A stretch of DNA of 36,262 bases from Defluviitaleaceae bacterium. Its GTDB lineage: Bacteria; Bacillota; Clostridia; Lachnospirales; WRAX01. Positions 16,401-23,318 of this stretch are shown piece after piece. The notes under the pieces are model-generated. The model made no database searches. It saw nothing but the letters and a program-made list of their open reading frames with translations, and was not told where the DNA came from. Each line of letters starts with the position of its first letter. The stretch's first letter is position 1. Made by a program: the position numbers and the translations under genes. The stretch is taken from positions 1 through 36,262 of the forward strand of contig WRAC01000028.1 of assembly GCA_009780415.1 (NCBI GenBank). The letters run 5' to 3'.

Positions 16401-16959
16401 CGCTTTTCTGTTCCTCCATGCCGTGATCCTGCAACTCCAGATAAAAATTCCCGCGCCCGAAGACCATTTCGTAAGCCTGCGCCATTTCCAGAGCTTTTTC
16501 ATACATCCCGTCCTGTATATGCTTTGCCACCGGCCCGGAAAGGCAGGCGCTGAGGGCGATAAGCCCTTCTTTATACTTTTCCAGAAGTTCCAGGTCAACG
16601 CGCGGCTTATAGTAAAAACCGTCCCTGAACCCGCAGGAAACAAGCTTTATAAGATTGTGGTACCCAACCTCATTTTCCGCAAGCAGCACAAGATGGTAGA
16701 AAAAATTAGCTTTAGACGGATCCCTGTCCTGATGATGCGTAGCCGCCACGTAGACCTCGCAGCCCAAAACCGGCTTGATCCCGGCACTGCCGGCTTCCTT
16801 ATAAAAATCTATGATACCGTACATCCCGCCGTGGTCGGTCAGCGCAAGGCAGCCCATCTCAAGCTGCGCCGCCTTTTTAACAAGCTCTTTAATCTTAGCC
16901 GAACCATCCAGCAGGCTGTATTCCGAGTGAACGTGTAGATGTACAAATTTCTTCTGCAT
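13489..16959 (-). CDS. dnaE: DNA polymerase III alpha subunit (DnaE1 type)
   Basis: Replicative polymerase of the C family. 1156 residues from ATG 16959, which has GGTG just upstream; an ATG 12 bases earlier lacks a site. Order: PHP domain (HLHVHSEYSLLDG), palm with the catalytic PDIDMDF and GPGRGSSGGS, a fingers region with YQEDVIQ, a helix-hairpin-helix/tandem region, then an OB-fold (MELIIFPNLY) near the C-terminus. This is the E. coli-like DnaE architecture, not PolC; there is no internal exonuclease. Single gene divergent from the CapA-like gene. Confidence 0.97.
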   Translation of the reverse strand: MQKKFVHLHVHSEYSLLDGSAKIKELVKKAAQLEMGCLALTDHGGMYGIIDFYKEAGSAGIKPVLGCEVYVAATHHQDRDPSKANFFYHLVLLAENEVGYHNLIKLVSCGFRDGFYYKPRVDLELLEKYKEGLIALSACLSGPVAKHIQDGMYEKALEMAQAYEMVFGRGNFYLELQDHGMEEQKSVNNGLLRIARETGIPLVCSNDVHYIGADDAAAHEILLCIQTGKTVNDPDRMSYFGDQFYLKSPEEMEKLFAHVPEALENTVKIAERCNVEIRFHEYKLPKYNLPPDKTPHGYLRELCEEGLKTRYSEITQEITDRLDYELGIINTMGYADYFLVVWDVIRHARENGINVGPGRGSSGGSIVTYALKITGVDPIRFGIMFERFLNPERISMPDIDMDFCYERRGEVIDYVTRTYGADHTAQIITFGTMAARAVIRDVGRALGMLYGDVDVIAKMVPFSVGMTIDRALEMNPDLLKMVGDEQPIRYLIEMARKLEGLPRHASTHAAGVLICDKPIDEYIPLHQNDGLITTQYPMNTLEELGLLKFDFLGLRNLTVIQKTILEVERRHGIRIELENLDYTDQKVYETISQAKTEGVFQLESTGMKSFMKELKPGSIDDIMAGIALYRPGPMDIIPKYCRSKNSGAEVRYTHPALEPILKETYGCIVYQEDVIQIVRGLAGYSYARGDLIRRAMSKKKADVMAKEKDNFIYGFGDDVPGCIRNGIPKESAERIWNEMEDFASYGFPKGHAAAYAFLVYQTAWLKYYYPLEYMAALLTSVMDWTSKVAEYVGECKKMGLTVRPPDINNGFGHFTADGDGILFGLNAIKNVGRPTVTAIVAERAKRGPFRSLTEFVSRMDTGDINKRAVESLIKAGAFDALGGLRSQYLFVYEMIMNGLGHQRKAIMAGQMSLFDVMPEDEADMYADELPGIPEYPLRMVLQGEKEVLGIYVSGHPAFEYEGFFKKYINATSLDFTVQEEDGADGGDVLVKDGAKAAVGGIISRKVVKYTKKNEAMAFVIIEDLYGEMELIIFPNLYSQHEHALTAGAAVVAFGRAGVREGEAAKLVCNDIKLLERDEGELRQSELWIKFGKETTAPYNDVMEILSRYRGGVPVVVYDERTGQRMRVSENYWVNAGDENLIAGLKKVLGTKAVVLR

Positions 16960-16993
16960 ATCAATCACCATGTTAAGTATATAATAAATTTAA

Positions 16994-17023
16994 TTGAAAT
17001 GAAAGGTTTTCATCTGGTATAAT
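16994..17023 (+). promoter_or_regulatory. Promoter for CapA-like gene
   Basis: TTGAAA (16994-16999), an 18-base spacer, TATAAT (17018-17023) preceded by TGG. It lies in the 83-base divergent gap between dnaE and the CapA-like gene, about 20 bases before the latter's start. Confidence 0.65.
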
Positions 17024-17042
17024 GTAATTCGGGGTGAAAATT

Positions 17043-18260
17043 GTGTATAAATATCTAAAATATGCCGCGATTCTTGTCTTAACGCTAAACATGCTGATAG
17101 GCTCAAGCTTCAGCGCCGCGGATTTTGCCAGGCCGACAAATGAGGAGTGGATTTACGGCGGAGGGCTGGTATCCTCACAGGTACGAAGGGTCAAGCTTTC
17201 CGCCGTGGGCGATTTGATGGTGCATTCAAGGCAGTCCGAGGATGCCCTGCGAAAAGGCGGAGGCGGAGGCGTCTACAATTATGATTATTCATTTTCATAC
17301 ATAAAAAGGCATTTCGCCCAGTCCGGTATAGTGGTTGGAAACCTTGAAACTGTGCTGAACAACGAGTTCCGGGATTTCCCGCTGTTCAGCGTAACGGACG
17401 AGTTTGCCCACGCCCTGAAAAACGCGGGGTTCACCATGCTTACAACCGCCAACAACCACAGCCTTGACCGGGGCTTGAACGGGCTTTTACGCACGTTAGA
17501 CGTGCTGGATGAACTTGAGATAACCGCTTTCGGCACATACCGCACCCAGGAAGACCGCGACAACATCCTGATTGTCGAGGAAAACGGCATAACGTTCGCG
17601 TTCCTCAGCTATTCCTACAGCACCAACGGCATAGCGATTCCCGGCGGCAGGAATTACCTTATCAATTTGCTGGACGAATCGCTCTACACCGCCGATATAA
17701 GGCGCGCGAGGGCACTGAACCCCGATTTCATCATCGTTATGCCCCATTGGGGGCATGAATACGAAAGCCATGTGCGCCGGGATATTAGAAATATTGCGGC
17801 GAATATGTTCCGGGCCGGAGCCGATATCATTCTGGGGCACCATCCCCACGTTGTCCAGCCGGCCGAGTTTGTGACGGTTGTTGACGATGACGGCACGGAA
17901 CGCACCGGATTCGTTGCGTATTCCATGGCGAACTTTATTTCCGGGCAGCGTACGACTCCAAGGGACGCGGGGGTTATCTTCAACCTGTATTTTGAGCGCG
18001 TGGGGAACGAAAAACCCACACTTGCCGCCGTTTCATACATTCCAACATGGGTAAAATGGCGGCAGGACGGCGTGTTCAACATTGCCGTAATGTCGGTTTA
18101 CGATATTTTAACCGCCCATATGTGGGGCGGCGACACCGGGCTTTCTCAGGCCGACATCAACCGCGTGCGGAATGTGCAGGTGGAGACGACGCGGACAATT
18201 ACCGGCACGGCGGTTCCTGTCGAATCCATCGCGCCGGAGTATTTTATCCGCAATGAATAA
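17043..18260 (+). CDS. CapA-family protein (metallophosphatase-like, exported)
   Basis: A 405-residue protein of the PgsA/CapA family, calcineurin-like metallophosphatases tied to poly-gamma-glutamate or envelope polymer synthesis. Motifs: AVGDLMVHSR, GNLETVL, TTANNHSLDRG, MPHWGHEYES and GADIILGHHPHVVQP supply the expected Asp/His/Asn metal ligands. An N-terminal hydrophobic stretch (residues 6-23) looks like a signal peptide or membrane anchor. GTG 17043 is preferred because GGGGTG lies 6 bases upstream; the frame opens at GTG 17034, which overlaps that site. No capB/capC partner is nearby, so polymer synthesis is not demonstrated. Confidence 0.87.
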   Translation: MYKYLKYAAILVLTLNMLIGSSFSAADFARPTNEEWIYGGGLVSSQVRRVKLSAVGDLMVHSRQSEDALRKGGGGGVYNYDYSFSYIKRHFAQSGIVVGNLETVLNNEFRDFPLFSVTDEFAHALKNAGFTMLTTANNHSLDRGLNGLLRTLDVLDELEITAFGTYRTQEDRDNILIVEENGITFAFLSYSYSTNGIAIPGGRNYLINLLDESLYTADIRRARALNPDFIIVMPHWGHEYESHVRRDIRNIAANMFRAGADIILGHHPHVVQPAEFVTVVDDDGTERTGFVAYSMANFISGQRTTPRDAGVIFNLYFERVGNEKPTLAAVSYIPTWVKWRQDGVFNIAVMSVYDILTAHMWGGDTGLSQADINRVRNVQVETTRTITGTAVPVESIAPEYFIRNE

Positions 18261-18263
18261 TTT

Positions 18264-18332
18264 GAGGTAATTTAGCTAACGCGAAATATTGATTATGATT
18301 CTTTTTGGATTGCCAAAGAGAATCAAAAAACG
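18264..18332 (+). repeat. Dispersed two-hairpin element, copy A
   Basis: About 69 bases closely matching copies at 33511-33580 and 35468-35532 (minus). Hairpin 1: TTTAGC (18271-18276) and GCGAAA (18281-18286), loop TAAC, one mismatch. Hairpin 2: GATTCTTTTTGG (18297-18308) and CCAAAGAGAATC (18313-18324), loop ATTG, one wobble. It sits between the CapA-like and nucleotidyltransferase genes in the sense direction and ends 11 bases before the latter's ATG. It contains an in-frame TTG (18305) that is not a convincing start. Confidence 0.8.
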
Positions 18333-18343
18333 TGGAGAACAAA

Positions 18344-19243
18344 ATGTATAATCTTAACCTAGTAATATTAGCGGCGGGAATGGGCAGCAGGTTTGGCGGG
18401 CTGAAGCAGATACAGCCGGTTGACGGCAACGGCTGCTTTATTATCGATTATTCCGCCTATGACGCCATCCGCGCCGGGGCGGAGCATATTATCTTTGTGA
18501 TAAAAAAAGAAACGGAACGGGATTTCCGTGAAACGATAGGGGCGCGTATTGAGAAGCATGTTAAAACAACATATGTTTATCAGGACGTAAATGATATACC
18601 GCCCGGGTTTTCCGTGCCGGAGGGGCGGACAAAGCCCTGGGGCACGGGTCATGCGGTAATGGCGGCGCGGAATGTCATAACGGGGCCTTTTGCTACGGTT
18701 AACGCCGATGATTTTTACGGGCGTGACGCTTATGCGGAAATGTTCGTTTCCCTCAAAAAGCTTGCGCCCGGCACTTGCGTTATGGCGGGTTACGAGCTTC
18801 GCAACACCCTGTCTGAAATGGGCAGCGTTTCGCGCGGTATATGCAGAACTGATAGCGAAGGCTTGCTGCTGTCTGTTGAGGAGCATCATAAGGTTCAGCG
18901 TCAAGGTGATGTTGCGTCTGCGGAAAATTCAGCCGGGGAAATGGTCGAATTGCCCTTGGACGCGCCGGCATCCCTTAATATGTGGGGCTTTGCGGCTGAT
19001 ATCTTTGCCGATTTCGCAATAGAGTTCGAGGAATTTATAAGGGAAATGAAAAACCCGGCAACCGATGAATTCTATCTGCCCTCCTTTGTCCAGCGGCAGA
19101 TCGTAAAGAACCGCCTGGAAGCCCGCGTATGGCGAACAAAAGCCGAATGGCGCGGAATTACATATATAAAAGATTTGGATGAATTAATAAATAAAATTGC
19201 GGAATATAAACGAATGGGGTATTACCCGGAATCACTTTGGTGA
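18344..19243 (+). CDS. Sugar-phosphate nucleotidyltransferase-like protein
   Basis: A 299-residue protein of the NTP-transferase (GT-A fold) superfamily, related to UTP-glucose-1-phosphate uridylyltransferases. The N-terminal signature VILAAGMGSRFGGLKQ binds the nucleotide; PWGTGHAVMAAR and the metal-binding NADDFYGRDAY follow. The exact NTP and sugar phosphate are not assignable. ATG 18344 has GGAG 7 bases upstream. Longer starts fall inside the repeat element and are disfavoured. It follows the CapA-like gene by 83 bases filled by that repeat. Confidence 0.83.
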   Translation: MYNLNLVILAAGMGSRFGGLKQIQPVDGNGCFIIDYSAYDAIRAGAEHIIFVIKKETERDFRETIGARIEKHVKTTYVYQDVNDIPPGFSVPEGRTKPWGTGHAVMAARNVITGPFATVNADDFYGRDAYAEMFVSLKKLAPGTCVMAGYELRNTLSEMGSVSRGICRTDSEGLLLSVEEHHKVQRQGDVASAENSAGEMVELPLDAPASLNMWGFAADIFADFAIEFEEFIREMKNPATDEFYLPSFVQRQIVKNRLEARVWRTKAEWRGITYIKDLDELINKIAEYKRMGYYPESLW

Positions 19244-19282
19244 ATTACTCCGGGAACGCCCGTTTCCGGCGCCGGCCCGTAT

Positions 19283-19342
19283 ATCGGCTTTGCGATAAAG
19301 TCGCTGACAAGGCTTGCCGGACTCAATTTTTGAAAAGCCGAT
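19283..19342. other. Gene-free stretch 19244-19390 with an inverted repeat
   Basis: Between the nucleotidyltransferase stop and the small minus-strand ORF there is no convincing gene. It holds a perfect 9-base inverted repeat, ATCGGCTTT (19283-19291) and AAAGCCGAT (19334-19342), separated by 42 bases, and a shorter GC-rich hairpin near 19251-19268 without a T-run. One of these could end transcription from either side, but neither is a typical intrinsic terminator. Confidence 0.35.
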
Positions 19343-19390
19343 TTGGGCTATACCTTAAATGGCGTTAGTAATGGTAATCCTCTCTTCCTT

Positions 19391-19516
19391 TTATGACGCC
19401 GGAGCCATCCGCGCGGCCCCTGTTGCAACATACGCCCTTCTTCCATATACTTGTATTCTGGCGACTAAATCCTGCATCGCGGCTATGACGCTGCGCATGA
19501 TGCGGTCATTCATCAT
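19391..19516 (-). CDS. Possible 41-residue small protein
   Basis: A short frame starting with two ATGs 3 bases after the rubredoxin stop. It encodes a basic, helix-prone peptide (NDRIMRSVIAAMQDLVARIQ, then VYGRRAYVATGAARMAP). There is no clear Shine-Dalgarno, but reinitiation after the rubredoxin stop is possible. I do not recognise it. It could be chance, but its position at the end of the rubrerythrin-flavodiiron-rubredoxin operon makes it worth listing. Confidence 0.35.
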   Translation of the reverse strand: MMNDRIMRSVIAAMQDLVARIQVYGRRAYVATGAARMAPAS

Positions 19517-19519
19517 TTG

Positions 19520-19672
19520 TCACATCTTAGTAAACCCGCTTTTATCCGCGCCGCAAAGGGGGCAGATAAAATCCTCCTTAAGATCATCCCACTTTGTACC
19601 GGGCGCGATCCCGTTGTCCGGATCCCCGGCGCCTTCATCGTAAATGTATCCGCAAAAGCATTCGTATTTCAT
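19520..19672 (-). CDS. Rubredoxin (50 residues) with unusual CxC first knuckle
   Basis: Small iron-sulfur electron carrier. The middle and end match rubredoxin closely: [24 protein letters not shown], then [14 protein letters not shown]. The first iron knuckle reads ECFCGY, i.e. C-x-C, where rubredoxins usually have C-x-x-C-G-Y; one residue appears to be missing. The start ATG 19672 has AGGAG 9 bases upstream. It follows the flavodiiron gene by about 25 bases and is probably its electron donor in the same operon. Confidence 0.9.
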   Translation of the reverse strand: MKYECFCGYIYDEGAGDPDNGIAPGTKWDDLKEDFICPLCGADKSGFTKM

Positions 19673-19693
19673 GGCTTTCATCTCCTTTTTTAT

Positions 19694-21532
19694 TTATTCA
19701 TAACGGTACAAAGTCTTGAACGCCGTGTTTGCACAGGGGGCAAATAAAGTCCGCCGGCAAAGGGTTTTCTTCGTAAACATATCCGCAAATCTTACAAACG
19801 AAGCCTTTTTTTCGTGTTTGGTCGTTTGCGGCTTTGGCTTTATGTTGCTAAAATAGTATTGATAGGTTGCGCTTGGCTCGTTTGACACAATAAATGCCTG
19901 CGTGACGTCTGATATAAACATGGTATGCGTGCCTAAATTATAGGAATCGGAAATCTTTCCCGAAATCACGCAGTTTGTATGCTTTGGCACGTAGCGGATC
20001 CCGTTGGATGCGCGCTCATCCCAATCACACCCGGCGAATTTATCCGTGTCCCTGCCGCTGTGGAAGCCGAATTGCTTAAAGATATCAAAGGGGGCGCTTT
20101 CGGTCAGTACGGAGAGGTTAAATTCCCCTGTTTTAAGGATCATGTCGTGGGTTAAATTGGCTCTGTTCACGGTGACGGCTATCCTCAGAGGGGTGTCGGT
20201 TATCTGCGCGGCTGTGTTTATGATGCAGCCGTTGTCTTTGCCGCCGTCCTTGGCGGTAAGCACAAATAAGCCGTATGAAAATTTGAACATAGCGGAAATG
20301 TCTATGGAAACGGCTTCGGTTTCTTTACGGCTTTCCGCGCTTTTAAAATCAACGGCGATTGCGTCTGCCATTGATTCAAGCTCCGTTAATTGAGAGGTTT
20401 TCAAGCTTGATTTAATGCTTAACGTTTGTTCGATGATTCTTATGTTTTTACATTCCGACAGTTTATCCCGCATCAGCCCGCCGCTGGTTGCCGCCCATGA
20501 ACCGTTTTCAATAATGGCGACTGTGCGGTTTTGGATGTTGTGGGAAACGAGGTCGGACAGCAGTCCTTCCATCGACACAAAAATCCCGGCGTTATATGTG
20601 GTGGACGCAAAGACGAGATGGCTCCATTTAAAAGCCGCAGCGACAATGTCGGAGGCGGGCGTGACGGATACGTCGTACATAACGGTTTTAATGCCTTTGC
20701 CGCGCAGCAGGAAGGCAAGAATCTCCGCCGCGTTCTCCGTATTGCCGTACACCGAGGCGTACGCTATCATAACGCCGTTTTCTTCAGGCTGATAGCCGCT
20801 CCACAACGCGTATTTCGATAGGATGCCGGAGAAACCGCCGCGCCAGACAAAGCCGTGAAGGGGACAGATTGTTTTGATATCAAGGGCCGAAGCCTTGTTT
20901 AAGAGCATCTGAACCTGCGTGCCATATTTGCCCGCAATATTCGCGTAGTAACGCCTGGCCTCGTCTAAATAATCCCTGTCCCAGTCCACCTCGTCGGCAA
21001 ACAGCGCGCCGTTTAACGCGCCAAAGGTTCCGAATGCGTCCGCCGAAAAGAGTATCTTATCCGTCTCGTCGTAAGTGACCATAACCTCCGGCCAATGAAC
21101 CATCGGCGCCATAATGAAACGAAGGGTATGCTTACCGGTATTTAACGCGTCGTTTTCCCTAACGATTTCAACCTCTGTCTCCATATTAAAAAACTGTTTG
21201 ATAAACGCCAGCGTTTTGGCGTTGCATACAAGCCTGACCCCCGGGTATCTGAATATAATCTCACGCATAGCCGCGGAGTGGTCCGGCTCCATATGCTGTA
21301 TTACAAGATAATCCAGCGGCCTGCCGTCCAGCGCGGCGGCGACATTCTCCAAAAACCTCTGCGTAACCGCGTTGTCCACGGTGTCAAACAACACGGTTTT
21401 TTCATCCAGTAAAATATAAGAATTATATGAAACGCCGTCCGGGACGGAATAAACACCCTCGAACATCGCCAGCCGCCGGTCATTTGCGCCGACCCATACC
21501 AAGTCATCGGTTATTTTCCTGATGCAGTGCAT
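19694..21532 (-). CDS. Flavodiiron protein with flavin-reductase domain; rubredoxin tail in -1 frame
   Basis: Reduces O2 (or NO) to water (or N2O) in anaerobes; cytoplasmic. 612 residues in the zero frame from ATG 21532 (AGGAGG 6 bases upstream). Domains: metallo-beta-lactamase-like diiron core (1-245) with ligands H80, E82, D84, H85, H146, D165 and H226 all present; flavodoxin (about 254-395) with ASVYGNTENAA; flavin-reductase-like (about 412-560). After K576 the zero frame gives a 36-residue tail of no known kind. The -1 frame encodes an intact rubredoxin-like domain ending at 19698 (611-residue product). The switch point is a 7-A run, in phase as A AAA AAG. Confidence 0.93.
   Translation of the reverse strand: MHCIRKITDDLVWVGANDRRLAMFEGVYSVPDGVSYNSYILLDEKTVLFDTVDNAVTQRFLENVAAALDGRPLDYLVIQHMEPDHSAAMREIIFRYPGVRLVCNAKTLAFIKQFFNMETEVEIVRENDALNTGKHTLRFIMAPMVHWPEVMVTYDETDKILFSADAFGTFGALNGALFADEVDWDRDYLDEARRYYANIAGKYGTQVQMLLNKASALDIKTICPLHGFVWRGGFSGILSKYALWSGYQPEENGVMIAYASVYGNTENAAEILAFLLRGKGIKTVMYDVSVTPASDIVAAAFKWSHLVFASTTYNAGIFVSMEGLLSDLVSHNIQNRTVAIIENGSWAATSGGLMRDKLSECKNIRIIEQTLSIKSSLKTSQLTELESMADAIAVDFKSAESRKETEAVSIDISAMFKFSYGLFVLTAKDGGKDNGCIINTAAQITDTPLRIAVTVNRANLTHDMILKTGEFNLSVLTESAPFDIFKQFGFHSGRDTDKFAGCDWDERASNGIRYVPKHTNCVISGKISDSYNLGTHTMFISDVTQAFIVSNEPSATYQYYFSNIKPKPQTTKHEKKASFVRFADMFTKKTLCRRTLFAPCANTAFKTLYRYE
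19698..19811 (-). other. -1 frame rubredoxin-like domain and slippery heptamer
   Basis: The heptamer A AAA AAG occupies 19811-19805 on the minus strand, with codons GAA AAA AAG in the upstream frame. Slipping by -1 gives Lys-Lys-Gly and then FVCKICGYVYEENPLPADFI and CPLCK before a stop at 19698-19700. The four Cys have C-x2-C-x14-C-x2-C spacing, like the compact rubredoxin domain of rubrerythrins. A 6-base complementary pair, CTTCGT and ACGAAG, starts 1 base after the heptamer. No strong upstream Shine-Dalgarno-like stimulator is seen. Programmed frameshift or indel cannot be decided from sequence alone. Confidence 0.75.
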
Positions 21533-21542
21533 AGCATTCCTC

Positions 21543-22694
21543 CTATCCAAACATCTCTTTTACCTTCTCAACCAGCGTTCCGTCCAGATGATTTCTTTCA
21601 ACAAGCCCGTCAATGATTGACCATACCTTTTCCGCCGGCAATTGCTCCCTGTAAGGCCGTTCCTCGGTAAGGGCCTGGTATACGTCGCAGATTGCCATTA
21701 CCCGTTCTAATTCGGAAAGGCTTTCGCCGGGTAAACGATAGGGATATCCGGTTCCGTCAAGCCTTTCATGATGATTGGCGGCATAATTAACAATGTTTTC
21801 AAAACCGTCTATTTGTTCCAATATTTTTCGGGTGTAATAAGTGTGCTTGTTTATCTCAAACCGTTCCTCCGGGGTAAGCTTGCCCGGTTTATGCAGTATG
21901 TCGACGGATACGGACAGCTTGCCTATATCATGCAGCAGCCCGGCAATGTACATCTGTTCCTGCACCTCGCTGCCGTAACCTAAGCCCTTAGCCGCTTTGC
22001 GCGCCAGTTCCGCAATGCCGTGGGAGTGGTCAAAGGTAAAGGGGCTTTTACAGTCGATGATTCCGGCAAAGCAATGAGCAAATTTCTCCACATCCTCGCT
22101 GGAATACAGCGCGTTATCGTTTACAACCAATTTATTGGAAAGTATGTACTTTGTTTCATGGTTAAAGTAATCAAGCAAAAACGATTCTTTTTTGATAAGC
22201 CGGTTGAATGCGGTTTTAATGCTGTCCGAAAACAACGGCTGCACGTTATCCAGCCATTCCTGTACTTTTAAAAACAATTCCCGGTCAAACGCGCCGGCAT
22301 GCTTGCCGAATTTGTCGTCAAAAGCGCTGGAAAAGCTAATAATCTGCGCTTCAAGCGGAATATTCCCGCCCGATAAACCCAATACCCCGGAGCCGTCGTA
22401 ATATTCGTGATGGCAGTACACGTTTCTGGCTACACGCGCCGGCAGGGGCAGGCCGCTCAGCATCCTTTCGCCGTCTACGCAATGCTGTTTCATTTCGTAT
22501 GAATTGCTGAGCGCAATGTCATGCAGCAGCGCGGTGTAATACAGCCAAAGGATGCCTTCACCGTCCATTCCCAGCTCCCTGCCGATAAGAACCGCCAGAT
22601 AGGATGTGCTTTTTGAATGGGATAAATTATTTCTCCCCGCGATATCTAAGGCGTAGGACAGCCCGTATATTAGAGAGTGCCTGCTTATTTCCAT
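21543..22694 (-). CDS. Tandem HD / HD-GYP domain phosphodiesterase-like protein
   Basis: A 383-residue protein with two HD-type halves. The C-terminal half (about 220-383) is a canonical HD-GYP domain: HDIGK at 255-259 and HHERLDGTGYP at 308-318, the active-site set of c-di-GMP phosphodiesterases. The N-terminal half (about 1-150) has the same layout but degenerate motifs, HDIAL at 58-62 and HHEYYDGSGVLGL, so it may be regulatory. ATG 22694 with GGGA upstream is chosen because longer starts run into rubrerythrin. It lies between rubrerythrin and the flavodiiron gene, 10 bases before the latter. Confidence 0.9.
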   Translation of the reverse strand: MEISRHSLIYGLSYALDIAGRNNLSHSKSTSYLAVLIGRELGMDGEGILWLYYTALLHDIALSNSYEMKQHCVDGERMLSGLPLPARVARNVYCHHEYYDGSGVLGLSGGNIPLEAQIISFSSAFDDKFGKHAGAFDRELFLKVQEWLDNVQPLFSDSIKTAFNRLIKKESFLLDYFNHETKYILSNKLVVNDNALYSSEDVEKFAHCFAGIIDCKSPFTFDHSHGIAELARKAAKGLGYGSEVQEQMYIAGLLHDIGKLSVSVDILHKPGKLTPEERFEINKHTYYTRKILEQIDGFENIVNYAANHHERLDGTGYPYRLPGESLSELERVMAICDVYQALTEERPYREQLPAEKVWSIIDGLVERNHLDGTLVEKVKEMFG

Positions 22695-22714
22695 ATGTAG
22701 TCCCTTACGTCCGG

Positions 22715-23254
22715 TTAAAAATGCCGTTTTAACAAACCTTGGAAAGCCATGCCATGCCGCGCTTCGTCTTTGCACATTTCATGGACGGTATCGTGTATGG
22801 CGTCAAGGTTGAGCTGCTTCGCTTTGGCGGCGAGGTCTTTTTTGCCCTGCGTCGCGCCGTGTTCCGCCATTACGCGCATTTCGAGGTTTTTCTTGGTGGA
22901 TACGTCAAGGACTTCGCCCAGAAGCTCGGCAAATTTCGCCGCGTGCTCGGCTTCCTCAAAGGCGATGCGCTTGTAAGCTTCGGCAACCTCGGGATACCCC
23001 TCCCGGTCCGCCTGGCGGCTCATGGCGAGGTACATACCCACCTCAGTGCATTCACCCAAAAAGTTCTGGCGCAGGCCTTCTATGATTTCTGGGTCAGCGT
23101 CCTTTGCCACACCTACCCTGTGTTCGTCGGCAAAAGCTAACGCACCGGACTGTTCTTGAAACTTAGATGCCGGCGCCTTGCATTGGGGGCATTTTTCCGG
23201 CGGCTCCGCGCCCTCGTGAACATAACCGCAGATTGTACAAATAAACTTTTTCAT
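22715..23254 (-). CDS. Reverse rubrerythrin
   Basis: Diiron peroxidase/oxygen-defence protein of anaerobes. 179 residues with the rubredoxin-like domain at the N-terminus ([10 protein letters not shown] and CPQC) and the four-helix ferritin-like domain after it, the 'reverse' order. Diiron ligand regions: [30 protein letters not shown], and [14 protein letters not shown] Shine-Dalgarno precedes the ATG and a consensus promoter lies about 35 bases upstream. First gene of the rbr, HD-GYP, flavodiiron, rubredoxin operon. Confidence 0.95.
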   Translation of the reverse strand: MKKFICTICGYVHEGAEPPEKCPQCKAPASKFQEQSGALAFADEHRVGVAKDADPEIIEGLRQNFLGECTEVGMYLAMSRQADREGYPEVAEAYKRIAFEEAEHAAKFAELLGEVLDVSTKKNLEMRVMAEHGATQGKKDLAAKAKQLNLDAIHDTVHEMCKDEARHGMAFQGLLKRHF

Positions 23255-23288
23255 GATCGTCCTCCTTGTTCATTGTTGTTACTTTCAT

Positions 23289-23317
23289 AGTATAATATAT
23301 CACATCGGCTATGTCAA
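23289..23317 (-). promoter_or_regulatory. Consensus promoter of the rubrerythrin operon
   Basis: Minus strand TTGACA (23317-23312), 17 bases, TATACT (23294-23289). The -35 box abuts the stop codon of the MATE gene. The spacer and -10 are AT-rich, so a repressor such as PerR could bind, but no clear PerR box is visible. Confidence 0.75.
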
Positions 23318-23318
23318 T

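Noticed and set aside
18305-18343. TTG start extending the nucleotidyltransferase by 13 residues
   Set aside because: The codons belong to the dispersed repeat; ATG 18344 has a good GGAG site.
19244-19343. Open minus-strand stretch of about 40 codons overlapping the nucleotidyltransferase end
   Set aside because: No ATG or Shine-Dalgarno, no recognisable product; probably chance.
19694-19804. Zero-frame C-terminal tail of the flavodiiron protein as a real domain
   Set aside because: No resemblance to any fold, and the -1 frame over the same bases is an intact rubredoxin-like domain.
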